A stretch of DNA of 51,622 bases from contig NZ_DF820496.1 of the NCBI RefSeq assembly GCF_000691805.2, positions 1 to 51,622 on the forward strand, in the 5' to 3' direction. The notes below the pieces were generated by a model that was given only the letters and a program-made list of their open reading frames with translations, was not told the origin of the DNA and did not search any database. How positions within the stretch are numbered: position 1 is the first letter of the stretch; every line of letters begins with the position of its first letter. Below are positions 1 to 8,019 of this stretch, piece after piece. A program made the position numbers and the translations under genes. Source of the stretch: Weissella oryzae SG25 (GTDB lineage: Bacteria > Bacillota > Bacilli > Lactobacillales > Lactobacillaceae).

Positions 1-27
1 CGAAAATAGAGTAGAGGAGTGGGAAAA

Positions 28-303
28 ATGAGTATTATTGATTTGTATAATAGTGCGACTACAACAAGCTATATTGGTATTACGTTTATTACCTTTATAG
101 TTGTTGAGGCACTGAAAAAATCTAAAATTGATAACAAGTATATGCCACTGATTGCCTTAGTAATCGGTGGCATTTTAGGTATTATAATGTCTTGGCTAAT
201 TTATGGAGATAATCCTGGCTATGGCTTTATCTATGGTGTTATGGCCGGAGCTCTAGCTACTGGATCTTACGAAACCGTTAAAAATATTTTTGGAGGTAAA
301 TAA
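28..303 (+). CDS. Phage holin (superfamily V, Hol44-like)
   Basis: Small 91-residue membrane protein with two hydrophobic segments (about residues 12-28 and 38-56) and a third weaker Gly/Ala-rich one near 65-80. The pattern 'hydrophobic - EALKK - charged - MPLIALVIGGILG - Gly/Ala-rich - ETVKN' fits the Hol44 type of holin superfamily V. Holins form the membrane holes that release the endolysin at the end of the lytic cycle. The start was set at the ATG at 28 because GAGGAG lies just upstream; an in-frame GTG at 19 is less likely. The stop is two bases from the endolysin start, the usual holin-lysin cassette. The family is recognised from sequence pattern, not from a search. Confidence 0.8.
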   Translation: MSIIDLYNSATTTSYIGITFITFIVVEALKKSKIDNKYMPLIALVIGGILGIIMSWLIYGDNPGYGFIYGVMAGALATGSYETVKNIFGGK

Positions 304-305
304 AT

Positions 306-1328
306 ATGTTGAACGGTATTGATATTTCAAATTATCAAGCAGACTTAAACGCAGGTTTGATTGGTGCAGATTTCATTATTGTAAAGGCAACTGAGGGGCT
401 TAATTACATTAACCCTGTAGCTGACCAACATTATCAGCAGGCCAAGACAGCTGGCAAACTATTAGGTGTTTATCACTTTATGACAGCTGATGACCCACGA
501 GCACAAGCAGAGTTCTTTGTTAATAACGTTGGTGGCTATGTTGGTGAAGCTGTACTGGTGTTAGATTTCGAAGCTGGTGGATTAGCTCTTGGCTCGAATG
601 GGGCTAAGGTATTCTTAGACCGTGTTAAAGAGCTAACTGGTGTTGCACCATTGATTTACATGTCAAAGTGCACGATTAATCAAATGGATTGGTCAGCTGT
701 AGCGCCAGAGTATGGCTTGTGGGCTGCTCAATACGCTAATTACGCCCGGACAGGCTATCTTAGTGACCCATGGACTGATGACACCGGTTGGGGAGCTTGG
801 GGTCAACCAGCCTTGTTCCAATATAGTTCAAGCGGCGCTTTGAATGGTTACGCTGGCAATCTGGACTTAGATATTGCCTACATGGATGCTGATGCCTGGC
901 ATAAGTTCGCCGGTAAGGACACAGCTAACCCAGATATTAATAACGGCCCTCAACCACAACCAAATAAGGTTGTAGACCAGGTATTAAACGTCGGTGATAA
1001 TTTTAGTTTCGCTGACCAAATTTATCGGGTTGACGAGTTGAAGATGGTACATGATTTCTGGCAATTCATTTCTTATGAGTTGGCTGGTGGAAATGATGCT
1101 AATTGGGAAAATAACGGAGTGCCAGCAGCATTGGTTGATGAAGTAACCGTTGGAACTTTATCCGCTGAAGGACAAGACCAAGTTTTGCAAGTGGGTTCAT
1201 ATGCTAAGTTTAAGAAGACAGAACCATGGACGGTCTTAGAAGTCAATGCAGAGTCAAATGGCGTCAAGGTTGATACAGACGGATATGGTACACTTTGGTT
1301 AGATGCTACAACGCTTACTAAGATTTAA
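306..1328 (+). CDS. Phage endolysin, GH25 lysozyme with C-terminal binding domain
   Basis: Muramidase that cuts the peptidoglycan glycan chain during phage release. Residues 1-200 form a GH25 domain: DISNYQ near the start, IVKATEG, YHF, the catalytic motif LDFEAG, then QYSSSG and a late LDLDIAY. A short Pro/Asn/Gln linker (about 208-222) leads to a C-terminal region of about 115 residues with a duplicated look ('VLNVGDNFSF' and 'VLQVGSYAKF'). That region resembles the cell-wall-binding tails of lysins from Leuconostoc/Weissella-type phages. There is no signal peptide, so export should depend on the holin just upstream. A GGAGGT ribosome site ends about 8 bases before the ATG. It is the last clearly phage-functional gene before the prophage end. 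Confidence 0.92.
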   Translation: MLNGIDISNYQADLNAGLIGADFIIVKATEGLNYINPVADQHYQQAKTAGKLLGVYHFMTADDPRAQAEFFVNNVGGYVGEAVLVLDFEAGGLALGSNGAKVFLDRVKELTGVAPLIYMSKCTINQMDWSAVAPEYGLWAAQYANYARTGYLSDPWTDDTGWGAWGQPALFQYSSSGALNGYAGNLDLDIAYMDADAWHKFAGKDTANPDINNGPQPQPNKVVDQVLNVGDNFSFADQIYRVDELKMVHDFWQFISYELAGGNDANWENNGVPAALVDEVTVGTLSAEGQDQVLQVGSYAKFKKTEPWTVLEVNAESNGVKVDTDGYGTLWLDATTLTKI

Positions 1329-1454
1329 ACTTGAGTTAAGCAACTAGGAATATCATATATTTAGTAGCTACCCAACTGCTTAACATTCACAGCATACTCC
1401 TAAGTGCAATTGAATAAACAACAGCTGATTAGTACGCCCATTTTAATCAGTAAG

Positions 1455-1500
1455 AAAAGCCTCACTAGGTAGATTAATTTCTACTTGGTGAGGCTTTTTT
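1455..1500 (+). terminator. Rho-independent terminator after endolysin
   Basis: A long stem (AAGCCTCAC... pairing with ...GTGAGGCTT, loop TTAATTT) is followed by a run of six T. It closes the phage lysis transcript. The rest of 1329-1683 is AT-rich with no gene seen. Confidence 0.9.
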
Positions 1501-1683
1501 GTGTTTACATACAAAAGTATATATCATAATTTATCGTAACAATATATTTTGAAATTTAGAGAATTTAAATAGCTATATATCAACGTTTATCGCTGTTAGT
1601 GGTAAAATTTTAGAAAACTTGTATGATGGTAATATCGATAATGAAAATATATAAATTTAATTAAACTAATTTGCCTAAAAGTG

Positions 1684-1712
1684 TTGACTTTTTGTACTAT
1701 ATATAGTATTAT
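1684..1712 (+). promoter_or_regulatory. Strong sigma-A promoter for small-peptide gene
   Basis: TTGACT and TATTAT are separated by exactly 17 bases. The AAAGGAGGAGG ribosome site of the next small gene follows about 10-20 bases downstream, so this gene has its own promoter after the lysis terminator. Confidence 0.75.
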
Positions 1713-1735
1713 TAATATATAGAAAGGAGGAGGAT

Positions 1736-1858
1736 ATGAGATACAAGCCTAAGCATGCCAAGCGCAAACAAAAAGAGCCTTGGTCAAGGTCAGATAAATT
1801 AGCGTTAGTCGGAGTTGGAATCTCACTACTCGCATTTATCAAAGAGTTGCTTGAATAG
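1736..1858 (+). CDS. 40-residue small membrane peptide in prophage end
   Basis: ATG preceded by a near-perfect ribosome site (AAAGGAGGAGG) and its own promoter. The peptide begins with a strongly basic segment (MRYKPKHAKRKQK), then PWSRSDK, then one hydrophobic helix (ALVGVGISLLAFI) and an acidic end. The shape is that of a small inner-membrane peptide with a cytoplasmic basic tail. It does not match the Fst, TxpA/BsrG or holin-like toxin patterns I know. Its place between the lysis module and the attachment end is where lysogenic-conversion or toxin-antitoxin genes often sit. Function unknown. Confidence 0.6.
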   Translation: MRYKPKHAKRKQKEPWSRSDKLALVGVGISLLAFIKELLE

Positions 1859-1868
1859 GGCTCTTGTC

Positions 1869-1895
1869 AAAGAAAGGTCAGCAATGACCTTCTTT
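1869..1895 (+). repeat. Hairpin downstream of small peptide gene
   Basis: AAAGAAAGGTCA, loop GCAA, then TGACCTTCTTT: an 11-base-pair stem with one bulged A. No T run follows on the plus strand. It may be a weak terminator or an RNA-stability element for the 40-residue peptide transcript. Confidence 0.5.
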
Positions 1896-1920
1896 GGTGT
1901 ATCCATATTAACACACATTT

Positions 1921-2010
1921 ATGAAAAAACTTAATAGAACAGAAAAACTACTTATACTTATGATAATTATTCAAATAATTACATTGATCGTTGGGTTGGT
2001 AAAGTCATGA
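1921..2010 (+). CDS. 29-residue small membrane peptide
   Basis: ATG with a Lys/Arg-rich start (MKKLNRTEK) followed by one long hydrophobic helix (LLILMIIIQIITLIVGLV) and stop. The stop overlaps the next start as ATGA, a typical coupled arrangement, which supports translation despite a poor ribosome site. Short single-helix peptides of this kind are common at prophage ends. Function unknown. Confidence 0.4.
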   Translation: MKKLNRTEKLLILMIIIQIITLIVGLVKS

Positions 2011-2189
2011 CAGAGAAGAGTACACAAACGGAACGTAATAAACGTTGGCAAAGTCAAAATAAAGAACGGGCGAAGTTTCTACAATATCGGAGTTATGCAC
2101 GTTCTTTTATTCGTAATTTGGCAACAAAGGAAGACCTTGTAGAGTTGAAACAATTAATTGATGAACGTAAGCAGTATTTAGATTCCTAA
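2007..2189 (+). CDS. Small charged phage protein, hypothetical
   Basis: 60 residues, very hydrophilic, with 'ERNKRWQSQNKERAKFLQYRSYARSFIRNLATKEDLVELKQLIDERK'-like content (quoted in part: RSYARSFIRNLATKEDL is the most distinctive stretch). It looks helical, perhaps a small nucleic-acid-binding or regulatory protein. Similar short proteins occur beside the lysis module in lactic acid bacterial prophages, but I cannot name a function. It is coupled to the preceding 29-residue peptide by a 4-base ATGA overlap and is the last gene of the prophage side. Confidence 0.6.
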   Translation: MTEKSTQTERNKRWQSQNKERAKFLQYRSYARSFIRNLATKEDLVELKQLIDERKQYLDS

Positions 2190-2216
2190 AAGTATACTAA
2201 GTCTGTTTAAAAAAAG

Positions 2217-2442
2217 TTTGCACCATTTTGCACCAGATAGCCTTTAAATGCCTGCGTATAAAGGTTTTTAAAGTTTAACAAGAAGTACGGTTTGAAGTAA
2301 ACCTAATTCTGTTTAAACGCCTATGTATTAGCTTACAAGCTGATATGTAGGCGTTTTTTGTTTGTTTTTAACAGACCTAAACATACCCGCGAATACCTGC
2401 TTTAACCTAATAAATTTGCACCAGAAAAAAAGTTTTGCACCA
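2217..2442 (+). repeat. Four TTTGCACCA repeats, probable integrase arm sites of left prophage
   Basis: TTTGCACCA occurs at 2217-2225, 2227-2235, 2415-2423 and 2434-2442, all in the same orientation. The first pair is 10 bases apart and the second 19, about one and two DNA turns. Such evenly phased short repeats flanking the last prophage gene are typical of tyrosine-integrase arm sites next to an attachment site. The host/prophage junction is therefore probably close to or just after 2442. Confidence 0.55.
2315..2359 (+). terminator. Terminator between the repeat pairs
   Basis: AACGCCTATGTATTAGCTT pairs with AAGCTGATATGTAGGCGTT (G-T wobbles included) around a 2-base spacer and is followed by TTTTTT. 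It closes transcription leaving the prophage. Confidence 0.8.
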
Positions 2443-2893
2443 CTATGAAGTGCTGGGGATTAACTTTTTGAAGTTTAAGCGATGGTTTTGGCAGACATTC
2501 ACTGGCTGGATATTAAAATTAGATATAGTGATAAAAAGTAAATGCCTCACACTTGATTGACTTAAATCAATTATTCTTTTGTGAAAATATAATATTATAA
2601 TGACCGTATAAAAATTATTCATGATAATGTGACTAATAGACGTGAAAAACAACAATTGTCACCTTTGAATATTTTGATTAATCTAATCTGATTCATCTTA
2701 ATTTTTTTTATTTTAATTATGGATATTAGTATGTATTTTATAATAAAGTTGTTTGAATCAAATCTTTTTAAACACATGTTCATATGTTGTTTATAAAGTT
2801 GATTATAGCTCTTTGTTTCTTGCTTAAATAGAAGATGATAATTGATATTTCAAATGAATCTGAGGGCTATGAACTCAGATAAATCGTACGATG
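2443..2893. other. AT-rich intergenic region, no gene seen
   Basis: About 450 bases of AT-rich DNA between the prophage end and the WxL cluster. I see a small inverted repeat (TTGATT ... AATCAA near 2553-2570) but no convincing open reading frame or RNA gene. Confidence 0.5.
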
Positions 2894-2902
2894 TGATATA
2901 AT
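2894..2902 (+). promoter_or_regulatory. Extended -10 promoter for WxL cluster
   Basis: TGATATAAT is a perfect extended -10 element; no good -35 is visible. It lies about 95 bases upstream of the first WxL gene. Confidence 0.5.
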
Positions 2903-2995
2903 AGATATGAAGAAATTTTTAATATTATTTATATAATTTGAATGTAAAATATTGTATAAAAATAAAATAAGTAAATTTATGTGGAAGGGAGGAGA

Positions 2996-5331
2996 ATGTT
3001 GAAAAAGTATTTAAGCATTGCTGTATTTACCAGCTTGCTAGTTCTGTTTTCTGGTATGCTTTTTTCTAACTTTGTCAAAGATTCGCAGGATATGAATCCT
3101 AAATCAATCGCTTATGCGGCGACACCAAGTGGGTCTAGCTATAACGGAACAACAGGGCCTGCTTGGTCAATCAACAGTAGTGGAGTCTTAACCATCACGG
3201 CTTCAGGAAGTACAACTTCTCTACCGGCCAACAATTTGGGCACAAGCGCCTTTTGGCCTTGGAGCTCATATGCTTCCACGATAACGAGTGTAGTTATTAC
3301 AGGTAATTTTAATCAAACAAATGGTTCGCTTGCTTATTTATTGCTAATTTACCTAATGCTACATCGATTACTGGATTGGCAAATCTAAAAAATGCAATGT
3401 CGAATGTTAATAATATGTCCTATATGTTTGCTAATGACACAAAGTTAGCAGGTACATTGGACTGTTCAGTTTGGGGGGCTAATTCGGTAACGACTCTGAA
3501 TAGTATGTTTGCCAACGACCCAGCCTTGACGACAGTCAACATACCAACCAACATTAATGCTGGTAATTTGGCGGCAACTGGAATGGACAACATGTTTGTT
3601 GGTGATACCGGCTTGACAAGCGGAACTTTTGGGACCAGTACTCCGGTTGCTTGGTCGATAGCATCGGGCGTCTTGTCATTAGGTTCGACAACTGCAACGC
3701 AAACTTTGGCATCAAATTATGCAGATTTAACAAACTTTTGGCCTTGGAGTAATTCGAGTGCGTTAAAAGGTGTAAAAACAGTGAGTATTTTGGGAACTTT
3801 GAACACAAGTACGGTGCAACAAAAAAATTCACTGGCTTACTTATTGGCAAATTTACCAGCAGCGACAAAGATAAACGGTTTATCTAAGTTAAGCAATACG
3901 GCGAATGTGACTGACATGTCATATATGTTTGCCAACGATCCAGTGCTAACTGGTAATGCTGGCGATGTAGTCAATGGAAGTGCGGTGCCCAGTGGAACTT
4001 TGAATTTGTCGACTTGGTCTTCTTCGAGTGTTTTTAACATGTCATACATGTTTTCTAACGATGCAGCACTACAAGCAATTATTTTCTCGCCCTCAATGTC
4101 AGGTGGTAATTTAACAACGATGAGTAATGCCTTTGCAGGTGCCACAGGTTTAGTTTCGGTTAATTTTAATGGTGGTTTCTCGGGTGTACCTAGTACAGCT
4201 GATATGTCATCGTTATTTGCAGGTGATAGCTCATTGGCAGTTGTTTCAGGTACAAGTAATTCAACGATTAATACAACGGCTAGTGCTGCTGGAGCGATAA
4301 CTAACTCGTCCAATTCATCAACAGCAGCTTCGACTATTAAGACGCAAAATGTGAATCTCTATGTTGGTCAGACTTGGAACCCAAGCGCGGCTTTTGTTTC
4401 AGCCTATGATGGTCCCGCCGGCCAGAGTTACGGAAGTTGGGGTTCAACTAATTTGACGGAAACAGACAGCATGGCTAGTAATGGTTATGTCAATGGAAGT
4501 GGCACGGTTTTGGCTGCGGCCGTTGGGAAGACGGCGACTGTAACTTATACTTTGAAAAGTACTAGTGGTACAACATTGGCGACAAAGACAGCTACAGTGA
4601 CCTTTGTTGCTGTTCCTGTATTAACTTTGTCAGCCAGTACGGCAACCGTCAACATTAATGGGACTGTACCGACGATAACGGCTAAGACGGCAACTGGTTA
4701 TGATGGCACGGCCAATAGTGCAGTTACTAAGCAAGTTGGTTCAAATGTAAATACAGCGACAGCTGGTACGTATACAATTACTTGGCAGTTATTTGCTACG
4801 GACGGTGTAACGCCATTGGTAGATGCAAGTGGGTCAAATGTGACAGCGACTGTCACCGTTACGGTTCAAGCAGGCCCAACAGGTAGTTTGACCCTTTATT
4901 CGGTACCAACAATTTTAAACTTTATGGGAAATCTAGGTAGTAATTTAACTAGTCAGTTACAAACGACCCAACAAAGTGTTGGGATATCTGATACGCGCAG
5001 CCAGCAAAGTGGTTGGACACTAGGTGTTACGGCATCAACTTTTAGTCAAAATAAGCTTACGACTGCGATGACTTATGGTTTTAATGGTGTAGCCCTCGGT
5101 TCTGGACAAAGTGGCGTACAGATTAATTCAATGAATAGTTTGCCAGCAGATGGTTCAACTTTGGTGAATTTGGTGAGTGATAGTGCAAGTAATGCGACAG
5201 CAAGTCAAAATTACAGTATTAACATAAATAGTATTGGTGTCAGTCCGAATGAATCAACTGGACTACGCAGCGGTAACTATACTTCAACCTTGACATGGAA
5301 CCTTTCAAACATGCCAACAACAATAAATTAG
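2996..5331 (+). pseudogene. BspA-like WxL surface protein, split by a 1-base frameshift
   Basis: An exported cell-wall protein of about 775 residues if read through. The 5' part (2996-3388) has a signal peptide (MLKKYLSIAVFTSLLVLFSG, cut after a later AYA). It then has a first block with 'FWPWSSYASTITSV' and 'SLAYLL', after which the frame goes wrong. The 3' part (from 3376) continues with DUF285/BspA-type repeats (NMSYMFAND, three or more copies), a second 'FWPWSN' block, bacterial Ig-like modules (about residues 310-500 of this part) and a C-terminal WxL domain with GWTLGV and TLTWNL. Comparing the two internal copies (TTATTGGCAAATTT versus TTATTGCTAATTT) shows one G missing near 3344. WxL domains bind peptidoglycan non-covalently. 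GGGAGG at 2987-2992 precedes either ATG 2996 or TTG 2999; the upstream in-frame GTG at 2981 is inside the ribosome site. The frameshift could be a real mutation or a sequence error. Confidence 0.8.
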
Positions 5332-5482
5332 TTCGAAAATCGTTTTGAATGAAAACAAGATTAGAATATTTAAAAGATATTGTTTTTGTGAAAAAATAAT
5401 GGACTTATTTTGAAGGATAGAGTATCATCTAACTAGTTAAATGTAACTAAAAGTAAATTTTGGAAGATTGAGGAAGAGAATC

Positions 5483-6112
5483 ATGAAGAAGGTTATTACA
5501 ACAGCGGCGTCAGTTTTGACGTTAGCAGCAACGCTTGGGTTGCCAGTTATCGCAAGCGCACAAACGATTAATTCAACAGCAGCAGCTGATGCAAGTGGTA
5601 ACACTACCACAGCAGCAACTGGAACAACTTCAACTAATTTGACATTGACTGCAGGTCAATTGCAATTAGACACTGCACCAAATTTGACATTTGCTTCAAG
5701 TGCACTTTCAAGCTCACTTAGTGGTAGTGCAATTGCACTTGATTCATCAAGTGAGAAGACTGGTAGTGTTGATGATTACACTGGTAATGCAACACCTTGG
5801 ACGCTTTATGCTTACCAAAGTGCAGCCTTGACTAATGGAACAACAACGCTAAGCAACGCAACAATCTCAATGTCACCTGCAATTACAAATCCTGACAAGA
5901 CAACAAGTGCAGCCAATGCATCAACGATTGGTGTAGGTTCTGATGCCTCAGCTGCTCAAGCTGTGGCAACTGGACAAGTTGGAACGGGAACTACTGATTT
6001 AGACTTTTCAAGCACGAAGTTAAATATTCCAAGCACGCAGACTAATTTGACTGCGGGTGCATATACAGGAAAGGTTACTTGGTCATTGTCAAACGTTTCG
6101 ACAGTGAAGTAA
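5483..6112 (+). CDS. Small WxL-domain cell-surface protein
   Basis: 209 residues. A signal peptide (MKKVITTAASVLTLAATLG...ASAQ) is followed by a Thr/Ser/Ala-rich region and a WxL domain. The first WxL motif is PWTLYAYQ (about residue 108) and the second is VTWSLSN near the C-terminus. Small WxL proteins are secreted and held on peptidoglycan as part of cell-surface complexes with a larger WxL protein and a DUF916/DUF3324 protein, which are exactly its neighbours here. The ATG at 5483 is chosen because GAGGAAGAG lies 5-13 bases upstream; an in-frame TTG at 5468 precedes the ribosome site. The 136 bases before it are non-coding. Confidence 0.88.
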   Translation: MKKVITTAASVLTLAATLGLPVIASAQTINSTAAADASGNTTTAATGTTSTNLTLTAGQLQLDTAPNLTFASSALSSSLSGSAIALDSSSEKTGSVDDYTGNATPWTLYAYQSAALTNGTTTLSNATISMSPAITNPDKTTSAANASTIGVGSDASAAQAVATGQVGTGTTDLDFSSTKLNIPSTQTNLTAGAYTGKVTWSLSNVSTVK

Positions 6113-6124
6113 TTAAGGTAAAGA

Positions 6125-7279
6125 ATGAATAGTAAAGTAAGTAAAAACTTATTAGTCTGGTTTTTAGCTTTGATGGCGGCAATGTTAACCGTTTTACCGC
6201 TAAAAAGTGCTTTTGCCAGTAATTTACAAAGTCCAGTGATTACAATGTCGCCGGTGATTCCGACGAACCAAGCACACGAAAATGAGGGTTTCTGGGATTT
6301 AGTTATGCAACCAGGAACTAGTCAGACTTTAGAGGTTAAGATTTCTAACTCAAGTAGTGTTGACTATACATTGAATACAGCAGTTACGAATGCAACAACT
6401 AGTGCCAATGGGCAAGTTATTTATATCCCTAATTCAAAAGATAAGGGAAAAGCAGTTGTTAATTATCAAGACAACGTTTCAGTTGCAAAGAGTGTAACGG
6501 TCCCTGCAAAAGGATCAATTACAGTGCCAATTACTGTTAATATGCCTAATAATGATATTAATGGTGTTGCAGCTGGAGCAGTTGTATTTACCGAAAGTGA
6601 TTCTTTGGTTAAGGCATCAAAGGCATCAAAGGCATCAACATCGGATAGTTCACAAGTTGCCAATCGATTCCAATATTCTTTGGGCTTGGTTATGCGACAG
6701 CATGGTGAGAGCGATATTATTCCGGCTGATTTAACCATGGACAGTGCGGCGATGAAAACTTATTATGCACATACAGTAGTAGATGCACACTTAGTTAATC
6801 ATGCAGCCGGTTTTGTGAATAATATGTATGTTGACGCAAAGGTGACTGGACCAACAGATTTTACTTATGAGAATGCGCAAATGCAAATGGCACCAAATTC
6901 GGATTTTCATTTGCAGATGCCAGCCTTGAATAAGAAAAACTACGATATTAACTTGAAGCCAGGTAAGTATACCTTGAAGATGGTTGTATATGGTGATCAA
7001 AAGGCTGATGGACAATATAAAGCCGCTTTACCTAATAAGGGGACGGCAAACTATGGTCAGCGTTGGACATTCACTCGACACTTTACCGTTTCAGCAAAAA
7101 AGGCTAATAATATCAACAAGCAGAGTGGCTACCAAACGCCAAAGTCATACACTTGGATTTGGATTACGATTGTAATAGTGTTGATGTTGCTTGTTAGTGG
7201 TCTTGGTTACTGGATACGTAATAGTCGTAAGCGAATGGCAGCTATTAAGGCTGAGAATGAACGCCTTAAGCGTGGTTAA
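6125..7279 (+). CDS. DUF916/DUF3324 membrane-anchored WxL partner protein
   Basis: 384 residues. It has an N-terminal signal segment (VWFLALMAAMLTVLPLKSAFAS) and an Ig-like DUF916 region (about 35-155, with 'FWDLVMQPGTSQTLEVKI' and 'GVAAGAVVFTES'). A DUF3324-type region (about 180-335) follows, then a transmembrane helix (WIWITIVIVLMLLVSGLGYWI) and a basic cytoplasmic tail rich in Arg, Lys and Glu. Proteins of this layout bind WxL domains and peptidoglycan and anchor the surface complex to the membrane. It starts 12 bases after the small WxL gene. A KASKASKAS repeat near residue 162 (three copies of a 9-base unit) is a possible slippage site. Confidence 0.88.
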   Translation: MNSKVSKNLLVWFLALMAAMLTVLPLKSAFASNLQSPVITMSPVIPTNQAHENEGFWDLVMQPGTSQTLEVKISNSSSVDYTLNTAVTNATTSANGQVIYIPNSKDKGKAVVNYQDNVSVAKSVTVPAKGSITVPITVNMPNNDINGVAAGAVVFTESDSLVKASKASKASTSDSSQVANRFQYSLGLVMRQHGESDIIPADLTMDSAAMKTYYAHTVVDAHLVNHAAGFVNNMYVDAKVTGPTDFTYENAQMQMAPNSDFHLQMPALNKKNYDINLKPGKYTLKMVVYGDQKADGQYKAALPNKGTANYGQRWTFTRHFTVSAKKANNINKQSGYQTPKSYTWIWITIVIVLMLLVSGLGYWIRNSRKRMAAIKAENERLKRG

Positions 7280-7303
7280 TTTGACTCTTTAAGAATGTGT
7301 TTT

Positions 7304-7341
7304 GCCCCTTGCTCTAGCTTAAACTCGAGCAGGGGGCTTTT
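7304..7341 (+). terminator. Terminator of WxL cluster
   Basis: GCCCCTTGCTC pairs with GAGCAGGGGGC (one G-T pair) and a short T run follows. It ends the surface-protein operon. Confidence 0.85.
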
Positions 7342-7376
7342 GTATGCAGAAGGTTTGAGATATTTATAAGGGTTAG

Positions 7377-7385
7377 TGATAAAAT
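7377..7385 (+). promoter_or_regulatory. Extended -10 promoter for FakA-like mini-gene
   Basis: TGATAAAAT with a TTGAGA 19 bases upstream at 7355-7360. The spacing is long, but the TG extension compensates. Confidence 0.4.
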
Positions 7386-7433
7386 CTAATATAAAGTAGT
7401 TTAGTGCTTACAGGGATAAATGGGGGAAATGTA

Positions 7434-7685
7434 ATGGAAGAATACACTTTTGATACGCAAGCCTTGCTTGAAGGCGCTAAGTTGGATGAAGAGACTTTAA
7501 GAAATATGATTTTACAAGGCTTTGAAGGTAACAGCTTGATTGTTGGTGGCGATGCGGAATTGATGAAAGTTCATTTTCATACGAACCAACCTGGAAAAGT
7601 GATTGATTATTTATTAACGGTGGGTGATGTTTTTGATGTAGTTATTGAAAATATGGATCGACAAGCTCGTGGTGAAAAAGGCTAG
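7434..7685 (+). CDS. Stand-alone FakA/YloV-type domain, 83 residues
   Basis: The whole protein aligns by eye with the middle domain of the fatty acid kinase FakA (YloV, 'DAK phosphatase/EDD-like'). It has YTFDTQALLEG (FakA: YxTEFxL), EGNSLIVGGDAELMKVHFHT (FakA: GDSLVVVGDDELxKVHVHT), NQPGKVIDYLL and VVIENMDRQ (FakA: IKIENMxxQH). Full-length FakA is about 550 residues with an N-terminal ATP-binding domain, which is absent here, and the gene has its own start. GGGGGA 5-10 bases upstream supports ATG 7434 over the in-frame GTG 7404. It may be a partner or decoy of FakA, or a detached domain that binds fatty acyl phosphate or FakB. No catalytic function can be claimed. Confidence 0.7.
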   Translation: MEEYTFDTQALLEGAKLDEETLRNMILQGFEGNSLIVGGDAELMKVHFHTNQPGKVIDYLLTVGDVFDVVIENMDRQARGEKG

Positions 7686-7694
7686 GGGGATGCT

Positions 7695-7870
7695 GTTTTT
7701 AGCCACTTAGTTAGTGGTGCTGTAAGAAAAGACAGTGATGCTAGTTGTAAGCATACAATTTTGAAAGTCTTTGTACCGTGAACCACTTAATTATTAAGCG
7801 ACGGTCTGCACCGAAAAATAGAATAGCTAATGGGAAAAAGGGGGCTTAGTTTATACTAGGCCCATTTTGT
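7695..7870 (+). ncRNA. Probable structured RNA with terminal hairpin
   Basis: A gene-free stretch holds a chain of hairpins: CCACT-TAGTT-AGTGG (7703-7717), TTGTA-AGCA-TACAA (7745-7758), ACCGT...ACGGT (7775-7805, with an inner CTTAA/TTAAG), and GGGCTTAG-TTTATA-CTAGGCCC (7842-7863) followed by ATTTTGTTGT. GGTGC at 7716-7720 can also pair with GCACC at 7808-7812, enclosing the two middle hairpins. This density of pairing suggests a small RNA or a 3'-UTR-derived RNA rather than plain spacer. I checked 6S, SRP, tmRNA and RNase P features and recognised none. Confidence 0.45.
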
Positions 7871-8019
7871 TGTACAAGGAATAAGATACAGCAGTTAAAG
7901 AAATGACGAAATTTTAAATTAAATGCAAAGAGCTAAAATGGCATAATACTTTGCAGTATATATAGATGGACAGTCATTTTAACAATTGATTATAGTAAAT
8001 AAAAATCTTAGGAGGACAG

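Noticed and set aside
2217-2235. tRNA 3' end (CCA) as attachment site
   Set aside because: No cloverleaf upstream; the repeats occur four times and look like integrase arms.
1-2442. Left and right prophage ends being two ends of one element
   Set aside because: No shared core sequence was found by eye and the arm repeats differ; the 48 kb between them is host chromosome.
3837-4313. 158-codon open frame on the minus strand inside the WxL gene
   Set aside because: Shadow of a repeat-rich Thr/Ser/Ala coding region; no ribosome site and no family pattern.
6552-6734. Small open frame inside the DUF916 gene with His/Gln repeats
   Set aside because: It is the alternate reading of the KASKAS repeat; no ribosome site.
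7695-7870. 6S RNA or another housekeeping RNA
   Set aside because: The 5' and 3' ends do not pair as in 6S RNA and no SRP, tmRNA or RNase P signature is present; kept only as an unassigned structured RNA.
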